Shown: positions 10,238-18,900, counted from the first letter of the stretch. The stretch is DNA of 64,000 nucleotides from Clostridia bacterium (GCA_017415515.1 JAFQGI010000027.1:17440-81439); one strand, 5' to 3'. Notes: generated by a model from the letters alone, not told the origin. A program made the numbers and translations.

Positions 10238-11896
10238 ATGTATCAGGCGCTGTATCGCAAATGGCGGCCTCGCACCTTCTCCGACGTCAGCGGTCAGGAG
10301 ACGGTCACCGCCGCCCTCAAAAACGAATTAAAGACCGGTCGTCTGTCCCACGCCTACCTATTCACAGGTTGCCGCGGTACGGGTAAGACCACCTGCGCCA
10401 AAATCTTGGCCAAGGCGGTGAACTGCGCCCACCCCGTAGACGGCGACCCCTGCAACGAGTGCGCCATCTGCCGCGGCATCGACGACGGCACCATCCTGGA
10501 CGTCACCGAGATCGACGCCGCCTCCAACAACGGCGTGGACTCCATCCGCGACCTGCGGGACGAGGTGGCATTCACCCCGGTCAGCGGCACCTACCGCGTC
10601 TACATCATCGACGAGGTGCACATGCTCTCCGCCGGTGCCTTCAACGCACTGCTGAAAACCTTAGAGGAGCCGCCCGCCCACGTGATCTTCATCCTCGCCA
10701 CCACCGAGGTGCATAAGTTGCCCGCCACCATCCTCTCCCGTTGCCAGCGGTTCGACTTTGGGCGCATCCGCCCCGAGGAGATCGCCGCCCGCATCACCTA
10801 TGTGGCGACCGAGGAAGGCCTCACCGTCACCCCCGACGCCGCCATGCTGTTGGCGCGTTTGGCGGACGGCGCCCTGCGTGACGGCCTGTCGCTGCTCGAC
10901 CAGTGCGCCTCTGTGGCACAGCACATTGATATGGACACCGTCACCGCCGTCACCGGCATGGCGGGTCAGGATACGTTGGCACAGCTCACCGATTGCGTGG
11001 CGGCGCAGGATGCCCCCGCCGCCCTGGCGCTGGTGGACCAGCTGTATCGCTCTGCGAAGGATATGGAGCGGCTGTGCGCCGAGTGGGTGACCTATCTGCG
11101 CAATCTGATGGTGCTGACCAGTGTGCGCGAGGTGGGCGAGCTGATCGTCGCCACCCCCGACGAGCTGAACGCCATGCGTGCCGAAGCGCAAAAGTTGGGG
11201 TTGCCCACCATCCTGCACATGATGGAGGTGCTGCAAGGCACCCTGGACCGCTTGAAAGGCGGCGTCTCCCGCCGTGTGGAGATGGAGATGGCGGTGCTCC
11301 GCCTGTGCGATCCCCGTCTGGATGATAGCAAGGCGGCGCTGATTCACCGCGTTGAGGTGCTGGAAAATGCGCTGAAAAACGGAGCGGTGATGAACGGGGC
11401 GCCGAGGACGTCGCCCCCTACGGCTCCCGTCGAGCCTGCGGCAGAACCCGCACCAGTCACCCCCGCCCCTGAGACGATCCCTGCGCCCATCGACGCTCCC
11501 CCTGCTCCCGAAGCCGACGTGATGCCCGCCATCCCGGCTCCTGTGGCCGCTCCCATCCCTGCTCCGGCAGGGGAACGGCCCTTTGACGCGTGGGTGGATG
11601 TATTGGATTATATGCGCCAGAGTTGCCCGCCCCTCTTCGGCATCTTGGACGGCACCACCGCCCTATTGAAAGACGGCAGTCTGGTCATCTGCGTGGAGAA
11701 TCCCCTGCTGGCTCAGCTGCTCAAAGAGGGCGGCAACAAAGAACAGTTGCAAAACGCCATCCGCCACGTGACGGGGCAGAGCTATCCCATGGCTCTGCGC
11801 CGCAAACAGCAAATCAAAAAACCTGAGAACGACCCGCTGTCACAACTGCTCACCGCCGGACGCGACAGCGGCGTGAACGTGAATGAGAAAGAGTAA
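10238..11896 (+). CDS. dnaX: DNA polymerase III subunit gamma/tau
   Basis: Clamp-loader ATPase of the replisome, 552 aa. AAA+ core with P-loop GCRGTGKTT at residues 44-52, Zn module CAHPVDGDPCNECAIC, Walker B in YIIDEVHML and sensor 1 in ATTEVHKLP. A Pro/Ala-rich linker (about 385-445) connects to a C-terminal domain of about 100 aa. SD AAAGGAG is 10 bp before the ATG. It heads dnaX-ybaB-recR. I see no slippery A-run that would suggest a programmed gamma frameshift. Confidence 0.97.
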   Translation: MYQALYRKWRPRTFSDVSGQETVTAALKNELKTGRLSHAYLFTGCRGTGKTTCAKILAKAVNCAHPVDGDPCNECAICRGIDDGTILDVTEIDAASNNGVDSIRDLRDEVAFTPVSGTYRVYIIDEVHMLSAGAFNALLKTLEEPPAHVIFILATTEVHKLPATILSRCQRFDFGRIRPEEIAARITYVATEEGLTVTPDAAMLLARLADGALRDGLSLLDQCASVAQHIDMDTVTAVTGMAGQDTLAQLTDCVAAQDAPAALALVDQLYRSAKDMERLCAEWVTYLRNLMVLTSVREVGELIVATPDELNAMRAEAQKLGLPTILHMMEVLQGTLDRLKGGVSRRVEMEMAVLRLCDPRLDDSKAALIHRVEVLENALKNGAVMNGAPRTSPPTAPVEPAAEPAPVTPAPETIPAPIDAPPAPEADVMPAIPAPVAAPIPAPAGERPFDAWVDVLDYMRQSCPPLFGILDGTTALLKDGSLVICVENPLLAQLLKEGGNKEQLQNAIRHVTGQSYPMALRRKQQIKKPENDPLSQLLTAGRDSGVNVNEKE

Positions 11897-11911
11897 ACGG
11901 AGGAAACGATT

Positions 11912-12259
11912 ATGAAAGCGAACATCCCGAAGGGTATGGGCGGAGGTCCCGGCAACATGCAGGCGATGCTGCGTCAGGCGCAGAAAATGCAGGAGGACGC
12001 CCAGCGCGTACAGGCCGAATTGGAGGAGACCGAATATTCCGCCACCGCCGGCGGCGGCGCTGTGTCCGCCACCGTCAACGGCAAGCACGACCTGGTCGCC
12101 CTCACCATCAGCCCCGATGTTGTCGATCCCGACGACGCTGAAATGCTGGCGGATCTGGTGATGGCCGCCATCAACGAGGCCAACCGTTCCGCCGCTAAGG
12201 ACGCCGAAGCCAAAATGGGCTCGGTCACCGGCGGCATGAACATCCCGGGGTTGTTCTGA
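11912..12259 (+). CDS. Nucleoid-associated protein YbaB/EbfC
   Basis: 115 aa. A small DNA-binding dimer of the YbaB/EbfC family. A Gly/Met-rich N-terminus (MGGGPGNMQAMLRQAQKMQ) is followed by the conserved core EYSATAGGGAVSATVNGKHDLVALTISPDVVDPDD. It is encoded between dnaX and recR, as in most bacteria, with 15 bp after dnaX and 1 bp before recR. SD CGGAGG precedes the ATG. Confidence 0.95.
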   Translation: MKANIPKGMGGGPGNMQAMLRQAQKMQEDAQRVQAELEETEYSATAGGGAVSATVNGKHDLVALTISPDVVDPDDAEMLADLVMAAINEANRSAAKDAEAKMGSVTGGMNIPGLF

Positions 12260-12260
12260 T

Positions 12261-12860
12261 ATGGGCTATTCCATTGTGCCGCTTGAGCGGCTGACCGAAC
12301 AGCTGGAGCGCCTGCCCGGCATCGGACGCAAATCCGCCGCCAGACTGGCGTTTCATCTGCTGTATATGCCCGACAAGGACGCCAAGACTTTTATCGAAGC
12401 CTTGACGGAGGCGCGGGATAAGATTCACGAGTGTCCGGTGTGCTGTAACCTCACCGACAGCGCCACCTGCCCACTCTGCGGCGACAATCGCCGCGACCGC
12501 ACCACCATCTGCGTGGTGGAGGATCCCCGGGACGTGTTGGCCATCGAGCGCACGGGAGAATATGACGGCCTCTATCACGTGCTCCACGGCACCATCTCCC
12601 CCATGGACGGGCGTGGCCCCGACCAGCTCCGTGTCAAGGAGCTGCTCCACCGCTTGGAGGACGAAACAGTGCAGGAGGTCATTATGGCCCAGAACCCCAC
12701 CGTGGAGGGCGACTATACCGCCCTGTACCTTTCCCGTCTGCTCAAACCGCTGAACATCAAAGTGACGCGACTGGCCTACGGCATCCCCGTGGGCGGTGAC
12801 CTGGAGTATGCGGACGAGATCACCCTCTCCCGCTCGTTGGAGGGCAGAAACGAGCTGTAA
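12261..12860 (+). CDS. recR: Recombination protein RecR
   Basis: 199 aa, the normal length. Acts with RecO/RecF in loading RecA at gaps. Order seen: helix-hairpin-helix (LERLPGIGRKSAARLAFHLL, residues 15-34), four-Cys zinc finger (C58, C61, C70, C73) and a Toprim domain beginning ICVVEDPRDVLAIE. The start is 1 bp after the ybaB stop, so it is translationally coupled. Confidence 0.97.
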   Translation: MGYSIVPLERLTEQLERLPGIGRKSAARLAFHLLYMPDKDAKTFIEALTEARDKIHECPVCCNLTDSATCPLCGDNRRDRTTICVVEDPRDVLAIERTGEYDGLYHVLHGTISPMDGRGPDQLRVKELLHRLEDETVQEVIMAQNPTVEGDYTALYLSRLLKPLNIKVTRLAYGIPVGGDLEYADEITLSRSLEGRNEL

Positions 12861-12877
12861 GAAATGCACCTTCTCTT

Positions 12878-12992
12878 GGCCCCCCTTGTCAGGGGGGCTG
12901 TCCGAGCGATAGCGAGGACTGGGGGGTAGTTTGATTTAACTACCCCTCCGTCAAAACCTACGGTTTTGACACCTCCTCTGACAAGGGGAGGC
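12878..12992. repeat. Family A repeat without cargo
   Basis: Both ends are present with only about 10 bp between them. Outer hairpins GGCCCCCCTTGT/CAGGGGGGC and CCTCCTCTGACAAGGGGAGG; inner stems TCCGAGCGATAGCGAGGA and TCAAAACC/GGTTTTGA. A MITE-like unit between recR and smpB that would put hairpins into any read-through mRNA. Confidence 0.85.
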
Positions 12993-13028
12993 GAGAGGGG
13001 GTACTCCACTACGAAAGGGGGTGCCGCT

Positions 13029-13502
13029 ATGGCCGAGCAAAAGAAGCAAAACAAAACCATTGCCGAAAATCGCAAGGCGTTCCACGATTATTTCATCGAG
13101 GAGTCCTTCGAGGCGGGCATCGAGCTGTGCGGCACCGAGGTAAAGGCACTGCGCGCCGGTGGGGTCAACCTGAAGGACGCCTGGTGCTCGGTGGTGGGGG
13201 GCGAGCTGTTCGTCAACGGCATGCACATCAGCCCCTACGACAAGGGCAACATCTTCAACCGCGATCCCTTGCGGGTGCGCCGTCTGCTGATGCACAAGCG
13301 GGAGATCCTGCGGCTCTTAGGCATCGTCAAGCAGGACGGCTATTCTCTCATTCCCCTCTCTCTCTACTTCAAGGGCAGCCGCGTGAAGGTGCAGGTGGGT
13401 CTGTGCCGCGGCAAGAAGCTCTATGACAAGCGGGAGGACGCCGCCAAGCGAGATATGAAGCGGGAAGCCCAGCGCAGTCTGAAAGAGTTTAATAACCGAT
13501 AA
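13029..13502 (+). CDS. smpB: SsrA-binding protein SmpB
   Basis: 157 aa. The protein partner of tmRNA in ribosome rescue. ATG at 13029 is chosen because GAAAGGGGG lies just upstream and the homology starts at [22 protein letters not shown]; the open frame further upstream is repeat sequence. Conserved blocks: [36 protein letters not shown] and the basic tail [17 protein letters not shown]. The tmRNA gene is not in this window. Confidence 0.96.
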   Translation: MAEQKKQNKTIAENRKAFHDYFIEESFEAGIELCGTEVKALRAGGVNLKDAWCSVVGGELFVNGMHISPYDKGNIFNRDPLRVRRLLMHKREILRLLGIVKQDGYSLIPLSLYFKGSRVKVQVGLCRGKKLYDKREDAAKRDMKREAQRSLKEFNNR

Positions 13503-13510
13503 GTCAAAAA

Positions 13511-13537
13511 CGCAGGGTTTTTCTCTGCGCTTTTTGT
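13511..13537 (+). terminator. Terminator of smpB
   Basis: Short stem CGCAG/CTGCG followed by CTTTTTG. Confidence 0.65.
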
Positions 13538-13576
13538 GTCAAACCCACACACTTGTCTCGGTTTTGCATTTGGGGC

Positions 13577-13605
13577 TTGTTTTTATGAAAAATGTGTGTT
13601 ATAAT
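13577..13605 (+). promoter_or_regulatory. Promoter of the 94-aa membrane protein
   Basis: TTGTTT, 17-bp spacer, TATAAT. Confidence 0.7.
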
Positions 13606-13641
13606 CCGTTTTATTGAACGAAAAGAAAGGTGGTGACCGCT

Positions 13642-13926
13642 GTGAATCTCGATCTGTTGGGCATTTTCTTGGAAACCGAAGAGGAAAAAGGGCCCCTGAT
13701 CAACGACCAGACCTTGATCGTCCTAATGGTGATCGGCGGGTGCGTGCTGGCAGCGGTGCTGATCGTCGCCTTCGCCGTGTGGTTGCCCAGATTTCAGCGG
13801 GAGCTCCACCACGTCAATCTACGCATTGAGCAGTCCATCAGCGAGCGGGAGCGTCAGCATTATCTGCGGCGCCGTCGTCGCCTGTGGCTGTCCCTCATCC
13901 CCTTTGTGAAATACAAATATCGCTAA
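13642..13926 (+). CDS. Small single-pass membrane protein, 94 aa
   Basis: Family not recognised. An acidic N-terminus is followed by one transmembrane helix (LIVLMVIGGCVLAAVLIVAFAVWL, about residues 24-47) and a very basic cytoplasmic tail (SISERERQHYLRRRRRLW). GTG at 13642 is preferred, 8 bp after AAAGGTGG; an in-frame GTG at 13630 lies on top of that SD. It has its own promoter and terminator, so it is a real transcription unit. Confidence 0.7.
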   Translation: MNLDLLGIFLETEEEKGPLINDQTLIVLMVIGGCVLAAVLIVAFAVWLPRFQRELHHVNLRIEQSISERERQHYLRRRRRLWLSLIPFVKYKYR

Positions 13927-13930
13927 CATA

Positions 13931-13964
13931 AAAGAGCCGAGGCTGTCTGCCTCGGCTCTTTTTT
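13931..13964. terminator. Bidirectional terminator
   Basis: AAAGAGCCGAGGC / GCCTCGGCTCTTTTTT, serving the 94-aa gene and the convergent lipoprotein gene. Confidence 0.93.
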
Positions 13965-13967
13965 CGT

Positions 13968-15344
13968 TTAACGGAGCACGATCTCTCCGCGATGGTTGAT
14001 ATAATAATATTGGAGGCTGTCCCCTCGCAGAGTCGCCACCGCCAAACCCTCGAAGAAGCCGGCAAAGGAGGTCACGTCGCTGTATTCGGTGACCGTGCCG
14101 CTGTAATCGTAATGGCGATAGCTCACCGCGCCGTCGGCGGTATAACTGCCCACCACAAAGCCGCTTTCATCCGGGGGATAGCAGACGTCCCGCATCCCCA
14201 GCAACAACGGCTCGAACGCCGGCTGCCCCTCTTTGTTCAGCACCGCCAGCATACGGGCTCCTGCCTGGTCGGTGGTGGGCAACACCAAATGGTCGGCAAC
14301 ATAATAGGCATACTCTTTGCCCAGGGAGTACGCCCCCAGATCCATCAGCTCTTGCCCCTTATAATCGTACAGCTTAAACGGGCCATAGGCGGGCTCGGCA
14401 CCCGGCTCGATGGAAATCGTCACCGTGCGGCCGATAAACGCATCGGAGAAGAAATAGTCGCCGAGGATGTTTTCCACAACCAACTTTTTGCTGCCGTCGG
14501 CAGCCATCTTATATACGCCGGCGGTCTCCTCCACCTGATGACCCACCGAAACGTAATGGTCGTATTCCGGGGTCAGCGTGTTCTTGGTGAAATGATAGTA
14601 TTGCTGAGGGGTGGTGCCGTCCACATAGACCCGCAGCACATCCTCTGTCACATATTGGAACGCTTCGGCAGGCTGTGCAGACGCCGAAATGGCCTTGGCA
14701 ATGGGATGCTCGGTGGACAACGGGTGCAACCACTCACCCTTATTGTTCAGCACACCCACATACAGCGTGGCGGCAGGGATAACGGGAATCACGGGGACCT
14801 CAACGCCGGTCGTACCGGTCGTGTCCACGGCGGCGGTGGTGGCGGCGGGGGCGGCGTTGATAGCCGGCTGCTCCGGCAAGGAGACGGGAACCTCCACCTT
14901 TTTGGCCAGCACATAGCCACCGCAACTGCCGGTCATCAGCGAGTCGTAGCCGCTCTTTTCCGGGCTGGCGATGACGGCACCGGTCTTATCGTAGATCACG
15001 TCGCCCACCACGCGGATGCCGCCCTTATAGCCGTCGCCGTCCATCGGCATCTCCTCCGGCATCGCGAAGAGAATGTCACCGGCGGTGTTGATGGCGGCAG
15101 CGTGCTCGACCCCCTCCTCATCCAAATAGCGCACAAAAGCAACGCCATCGGAGAAGGAGGTGGCATAGGTCAGTTTGAGCGGGGCCTTGCCCGGCTCTTC
15201 GTTGTAATCCACCGTGGGGACGGTGGTGGTCGTGGTGGCAATGGTGGGGTTCATCTTATACCGTTTGGTCTCGGTTTTCTTGCCGCAAGCACAGACGCTA
15301 ACGGTCATCAGCACAGCACAAATCACGGCCGCACATCTTCGCAT
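13968..15344 (-). CDS. Lipoprotein with WG-repeat-like segments, 458 aa
   Basis: Signal peptide with lipobox VCAC (Cys20), Thr/Val-rich linker, then a beta-rich domain. Segments such as SFSDGVAFVRY...AAINTAGDILF and GFFEGLAVATL...YYINHRGEIVL resemble WG (KWG) repeats, which in Firmicutes occur in surface proteins of unknown function. The start is set at the ATG after AAAGGAGAG; longer starts lack an SD. It has its own promoter at 15431-15459. Confidence 0.75.
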   Translation of the reverse strand: MRRCAAVICAVLMTVSVCACGKKTETKRYKMNPTIATTTTTVPTVDYNEEPGKAPLKLTYATSFSDGVAFVRYLDEEGVEHAAAINTAGDILFAMPEEMPMDGDGYKGGIRVVGDVIYDKTGAVIASPEKSGYDSLMTGSCGGYVLAKKVEVPVSLPEQPAINAAPAATTAAVDTTGTTGVEVPVIPVIPAATLYVGVLNNKGEWLHPLSTEHPIAKAISASAQPAEAFQYVTEDVLRVYVDGTTPQQYYHFTKNTLTPEYDHYVSVGHQVEETAGVYKMAADGSKKLVVENILGDYFFSDAFIGRTVTISIEPGAEPAYGPFKLYDYKGQELMDLGAYSLGKEYAYYVADHLVLPTTDQAGARMLAVLNKEGQPAFEPLLLGMRDVCYPPDESGFVVGSYTADGAVSYRHYDYSGTVTEYSDVTSFAGFFEGLAVATLRGDSLQYYYINHRGEIVLR

Positions 15345-15430
15345 AGTCGGTCTCTCCTTTTTTATAGGATGCTCCGCAACAGAGCGTATACACATCACCC
15401 GAGGGTGCAAAAAAATCAAACAACAGGGGC

Positions 15431-15459
15431 ATTTTATCACATTTTGCAAAAAAAGTCAA
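15431..15459 (-). promoter_or_regulatory. Promoter of the WG-like lipoprotein
   Basis: On the minus strand: TTGACT, 17-bp spacer, TAAAAT. Confidence 0.75.
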
Positions 15460-15573
15460 ATCGTCAGCCATCGGGAATGGTTGGAAGCGGCTTTTTGCCG
15501 TGTTTTGCCGCGGGTATTTTGCCGCCTGCCGCACACAATGTAAAGAGAAATACACAGCGGCGAAAGGCGGAAA

Positions 15574-16251
15574 ATGATGGAAGCACTGATTGAAATGCGG
15601 AACATACGCAAGGAATATACCGTGGGTGACCAGCGGGTGCACGCCCTGGACGGGGTGGACTTTACCGTTTGGCAAGGGGAAACGGTGGCCATCCTCGGTC
15701 CGTCGGGATCGGGAAAATCCACCCTGATGAACCTGCTGGGGTGTCTGGACATCCCCGACACGGGGGAATACCGGCTGGCAGGCAAAGCCGTGGAGCGCAT
15801 GAACGAGGGACAACTCTCCCGCATCCGCGGAGAAACGGTGGGGTTTGTGTTTCAGGGGTTTCATCTGTTGCCGGGGCTGACTGCGCTGGAAAACGTGGAG
15901 CTTCCCCTGATCTACCGCGGGGTGGCGGAGCGCATCCGCCGCCAAATAGCGCGGGATTGCCTGCAACAGGTGGGCTTGGCGGATCGGATGGATCACCGCC
16001 CCGCCCAGCTGTCCGGCGGACAGCAGCAGCGGGTGGCCATCGCCCGCGCCATCGCGGGCAAGCCGCCGGTGTTGCTGGCGGATGAGCCCACCGGCAACCT
16101 GGACACCGCCTCCGGCAAGGAAATTATGGCGCTGTTGGGAGAATTGGGGCAGATGGGGCACACCGTCATCATCATCACCCACGACCCCGCCATCGGCGCC
16201 GCCTGCCCACGCCGCGTGATTATGCGGGACGGAAGATTGCAAGAAGAATGA
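15574..16251 (+). CDS. ABC transporter ATPase, MacB/LolD type, orphan
   Basis: 225 aa, a complete ABC ATPase: Walker [10 protein letters not shown] (about 42-50), Q-loop VFQGFHLLPGLTALENVELPL, signature LSGGQQQRVAIARA, Walker B VLLADEPTGNLD and H-loop THD. The LLPxLTAxENVELPL block is typical of the MacB/LolD/FtsE-like exporter subfamily. No permease is next to it: a family B repeat follows directly and the upstream gene is divergent. It either works with a permease encoded elsewhere or the operon was broken by the repeat. Confidence 0.93.
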   Translation: MMEALIEMRNIRKEYTVGDQRVHALDGVDFTVWQGETVAILGPSGSGKSTLMNLLGCLDIPDTGEYRLAGKAVERMNEGQLSRIRGETVGFVFQGFHLLPGLTALENVELPLIYRGVAERIRRQIARDCLQQVGLADRMDHRPAQLSGGQQQRVAIARAIAGKPPVLLADEPTGNLDTASGKEIMALLGELGQMGHTVIIITHDPAIGAACPRRVIMRDGRLQEE

Positions 16252-16265
16252 GAGTTCCTGAATAA

Positions 16266-16336
16266 CGCCGACGTTCGTCGGCTACACCTCATCAGTCACG
16301 GCTAACGCCGTGACAGCTTCCCCTCAAGGGGAAGCC
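16266..16336. repeat. Family B repeat, solo end
   Basis: Contains CGCCGACG/CGTCGGC, the inverted box ACACCTCATC, inner stem TCACGGC/GCCGTGA and outer hairpin GCTTCCCCTCAAGGGGAAGC. The same design occurs in reverse at 55041-55107. Confidence 0.8.
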
Positions 16337-16474
16337 TGCGCACTAATCGACAGGATCACACCACCGCCGTTGCCACACGGCGGTCTTTTTTTGCCAATTT
16401 TTCGCTTTTTCTTGCGAAAGCGGCGCAACTGTGCTAAAATGGGCGCATACACTCCACCGAAAGAGGTGTTTTTT

Positions 16475-17275
16475 ATGAATTATTGCGGTTTTCACACCCA
16501 CACCACCTTCTCCGACGGCAAAAACACCATAGAGGAAATGGTGCAGGCCGCCATCCGGCTGGGGATGCCGGTCATCGGCTTTTCCGACCACAGCGACAGC
16601 CCCTATCAGGACTATTGTATGCGGGTGGCGGAGTATCCCGCCTATCTGGCAGAGCTGGATCGGCTAAAGGAGAAATATAAGGATCAAATCACCATCATGC
16701 GGGGTATCGAGCTGGATTCCCACTCCGACCCCGCCATCGCCGGGCAGGTGGACTATTTCCTCGGCTCGGTACACGAACTGGTGTATGAGGATCGCTTCTA
16801 CGGCATCGACCACGCCCGCGACCTCCAGTTGGAGTGCATCGAGAGAGAATGCGGCGGCGACCAGCTGGTGTTCGCCCAAGATTATTTCAATGAACTGGTA
16901 GCGCACATCCAACGGACAAAACCCACCATCGTGGGTCACTTTGATGTGCTGACCAAATTCTCGGTCATTGACGAGCAAAATCCCGCCTACCGCCGCATGG
17001 CGCTGGACGCACTGGAAAAGGTGGTGGCGGTGACCCCTGTGGTGGAGGTCAACACCGGCGCCATCAGCCGCAAATGGCGGAAGATCCCCTACCCTGCCGA
17101 TTTCCTGCTCCGCGGTTTGCGGGAGATGGGCGGTCAAATCATCCTCGGCGCCGACACCCACGCCGCCGACACCATCGACTGCGCATTCCCCCTCGCGGTG
17201 GAGATCGCCAAACAGGCGGGCTTCGACACCCTGCTGACGTTGTGGCCGGATGGATTCAGAGAGCAGAAAATATAG
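16475..17275 (+). CDS. Histidinol-phosphatase family protein (PHP domain)
   Basis: 266 aa. PHP-family metal-dependent phosphatase resembling HisK-type histidinol-phosphatase (last phosphatase of histidine synthesis). Metal-binding motifs: FHTHTTFSDG (residues 6-15), GFSDHSD, the conserved Glu in RGIELDSH, GHFDVL, and GADTHAAD. ATG at 16475 follows GAAAGAGGTG; the open frame upstream is repeat DNA. No other his genes are nearby, so the substrate is inferred from the family only. Confidence 0.85.
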   Translation: MNYCGFHTHTTFSDGKNTIEEMVQAAIRLGMPVIGFSDHSDSPYQDYCMRVAEYPAYLAELDRLKEKYKDQITIMRGIELDSHSDPAIAGQVDYFLGSVHELVYEDRFYGIDHARDLQLECIERECGGDQLVFAQDYFNELVAHIQRTKPTIVGHFDVLTKFSVIDEQNPAYRRMALDALEKVVAVTPVVEVNTGAISRKWRKIPYPADFLLRGLREMGGQIILGADTHAADTIDCAFPLAVEIAKQAGFDTLLTLWPDGFREQKI

Positions 17276-17293
17276 GTGTTTCCGTACTCACAA

Positions 17294-17425
17294 GCCTCCC
17301 TCCGAGAGGGAGGTGGCATCGCCATAGGCGATGACGGAGGGAGTAAGACAAGCCGTTGAGGTTTGTGCTTATTTGATACTCCCCCAGTCAGCCTATCGGC
17401 TGACAGCCCCCTCAAGAGGGGGCCT
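17294..17425. repeat. Family A repeat without cargo
   Basis: Left outer hairpin GCCTCCCTCCGAGAGGGAGG, inner stem ATCGCC/GGCGAT, box GGAGGGAGT; 40-bp centre; box ACTCCCCCAGTCA, inner stem CAGCC/GGCTG, outer hairpin CCCCCTCAAGAGGGGG. A clean two-ended example. Confidence 0.88.
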
Positions 17426-17458
17426 ATCCCTTACCACACACCAAGGAGGTATAACTTT

Positions 17459-18553
17459 ATGAAACGATTACTTTGCTTATTGCTGGCGGTGGCGATGACC
17501 CTCGCCCTTTGCGCCTGCGGCGACGACGGCGGTCGGCGCAACAGCCACATCGACCGCGACGACACCCAACGCGGCAACCAAATCGGCGACCTCGCCTATG
17601 GCACCTCCCTGACCGAGATCAGCGAGGACGGCATCGCCCTGACCACCTTCAACCCCACCGAGCTGGGCAAAATCACCGTGCTCAACTTCTGGGCCTACTG
17701 GTGTCCCCCTTGCGTGGGGGAATTGCCCCACTTTGAAAAGGCGGCAGAGGAATACGCCGACGAGGTGGCGATCGTCGCCGTCCACTGCGACGAATTGAGC
17801 AAAGCCCAGGAATTCATCGGGCAAAACCACCCCGACAGCCCCATCCGCTTCGCCATGGACGACGAGGACGACCCCTACGGCTACTACGAGCTGTTGGGCG
17901 GCACCGGCTCCATCCCCTACACGGTGGTGCTGGACGCCGACGGCGTCATCTGTAAGACCTTTGTGGGCGCCATCACCTATGACAAACTGGTGGACGCCAT
18001 CGAGGATTGCCGCGAAAGACAAGAGGACTCAGACACAAAAGCCACCCAAATCACCATCGCAACCACTACCAATCAACCCGACTCGATACGGGGTAACGAG
18101 GTGGGCAGTTTGTGCTATGGCGCCGACCTTGCTGTCATTGATGAAAATGGCAAAACAGGCGAAACAATAAATCCCGCTCAATTAGGAAAATGCACCCTTA
18201 TTTATTTTTGGGGCACATGGTGCGCTCCCACCGTCACAACGCTATCATCCGTATCACGCATTGCGGAAGAAAACCAAAACGAAATAGCCGTTGTGGCTGT
18301 TCATTGCTTAACCGGCTCTTCTGCCCCTTCTTTTATTGCAGACAACTATCCTAACAGTTCCATTACGTTTGCCATAGACAATGGAGAACGCGAAAACGAG
18401 TACTACACTCTTTTGAACGGAGCGGGAAACACCCCATACATATTATTGTTGGACGAAAACGGCATCATTGTGAAAATATGGCCGCACTCTGTCACTTACG
18501 AAAACTTGTTATTTGCTGTTGAATCTTGTTTGCAAACAGCCGACGGTATGTAA
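17459..18553 (+). CDS. Lipoprotein with two tandem thioredoxin-fold domains
   Basis: 364 aa. Lipobox LCAC (Cys20) anchors it outside the membrane. Domain 1 (about 43-185) is TlpA/ResA-like with redox motif WCPPC (C82, C85) and cis-Pro in SIPYTV. Domain 2 (about 212-355) repeats the layout (NEVGSLCYGADLAVIDENGK, GNTPYIL), but its motif is WCAPT: the resolving Cys is Thr258. The second half is visibly richer in A/T codons than the first. Domain 1 probably does thiol-disulfide exchange on secreted proteins; domain 2 can at most form a mixed disulfide. SD AAGGAGG precedes the ATG. Confidence 0.9.
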   Translation: MKRLLCLLLAVAMTLALCACGDDGGRRNSHIDRDDTQRGNQIGDLAYGTSLTEISEDGIALTTFNPTELGKITVLNFWAYWCPPCVGELPHFEKAAEEYADEVAIVAVHCDELSKAQEFIGQNHPDSPIRFAMDDEDDPYGYYELLGGTGSIPYTVVLDADGVICKTFVGAITYDKLVDAIEDCRERQEDSDTKATQITIATTTNQPDSIRGNEVGSLCYGADLAVIDENGKTGETINPAQLGKCTLIYFWGTWCAPTVTTLSSVSRIAEENQNEIAVVAVHCLTGSSAPSFIADNYPNSSITFAIDNGERENEYYTLLNGAGNTPYILLLDENGIIVKIWPHSVTYENLLFAVESCLQTADGM

Positions 18554-18565
18554 CCGTCCCCCCAC

Positions 18566-18594
18566 TTGACAATCCCTCCGTATTTTGCTACGAT
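18566..18594 (+). promoter_or_regulatory. Promoter of the lipoprotein run
   Basis: TTGACA, 17-bp spacer, TACGAT, 12 bp after the thioredoxin gene. It would drive the genes at 18630, 18901 and 19228 together, since no terminator appears until 20500. Confidence 0.8.
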
Positions 18595-18629
18595 AAAAGG
18601 CAGCTATAAAACATAAAGGAGAAATCACT

Positions 18630-18875
18630 ATGAAACTGACCAAACGCATCCTTTGTCTTTTGTTGGTGCTGGCGCTGGCCTTTGCCCTGTGCGCCTGCGG
18701 CAAGAAGGGCAAGACCGAAAACATCAACGACGACGAGCGCTCCAACAACCTGCCCATCCCCTCCGACACCACCACCTCCGCCAAGGGCGACGCCACCACC
18801 GGCTCCACCACCGGCACCACCGAGGGCAATCTGGGCGGCGACGTCCATTACAACGATGCCACGTTAGCGTGGTAA
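18630..18875 (+). CDS. Short lipoprotein ending NDATLAW, 81 aa
   Basis: Signal peptide with LCAC lipobox (Cys23), then a low-complexity charged and Thr/Gly-rich region, then the C-terminus VHYNDATLAW. The mature part is only about 58 residues and has no folded domain. The next gene ends with the same heptapeptide, although the rest of both proteins differs. ATG at 18630 follows AAAGGAG. It is the first gene after the promoter at 18566. Function unknown. Confidence 0.8.
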   Translation: MKLTKRILCLLLVLALAFALCACGKKGKTENINDDERSNNLPIPSDTTTSAKGDATTGSTTGTTEGNLGGDVHYNDATLAW

Positions 18876-18900
18876 GGAGAGCAAAGCAAGGAGAATCATG

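Noticed and set aside
16310-16474. 55-residue N-terminal extension of the histidinol-phosphatase
   Set aside because: It is translated repeat and terminator-like DNA; the SD and homology both place the start at 16475.
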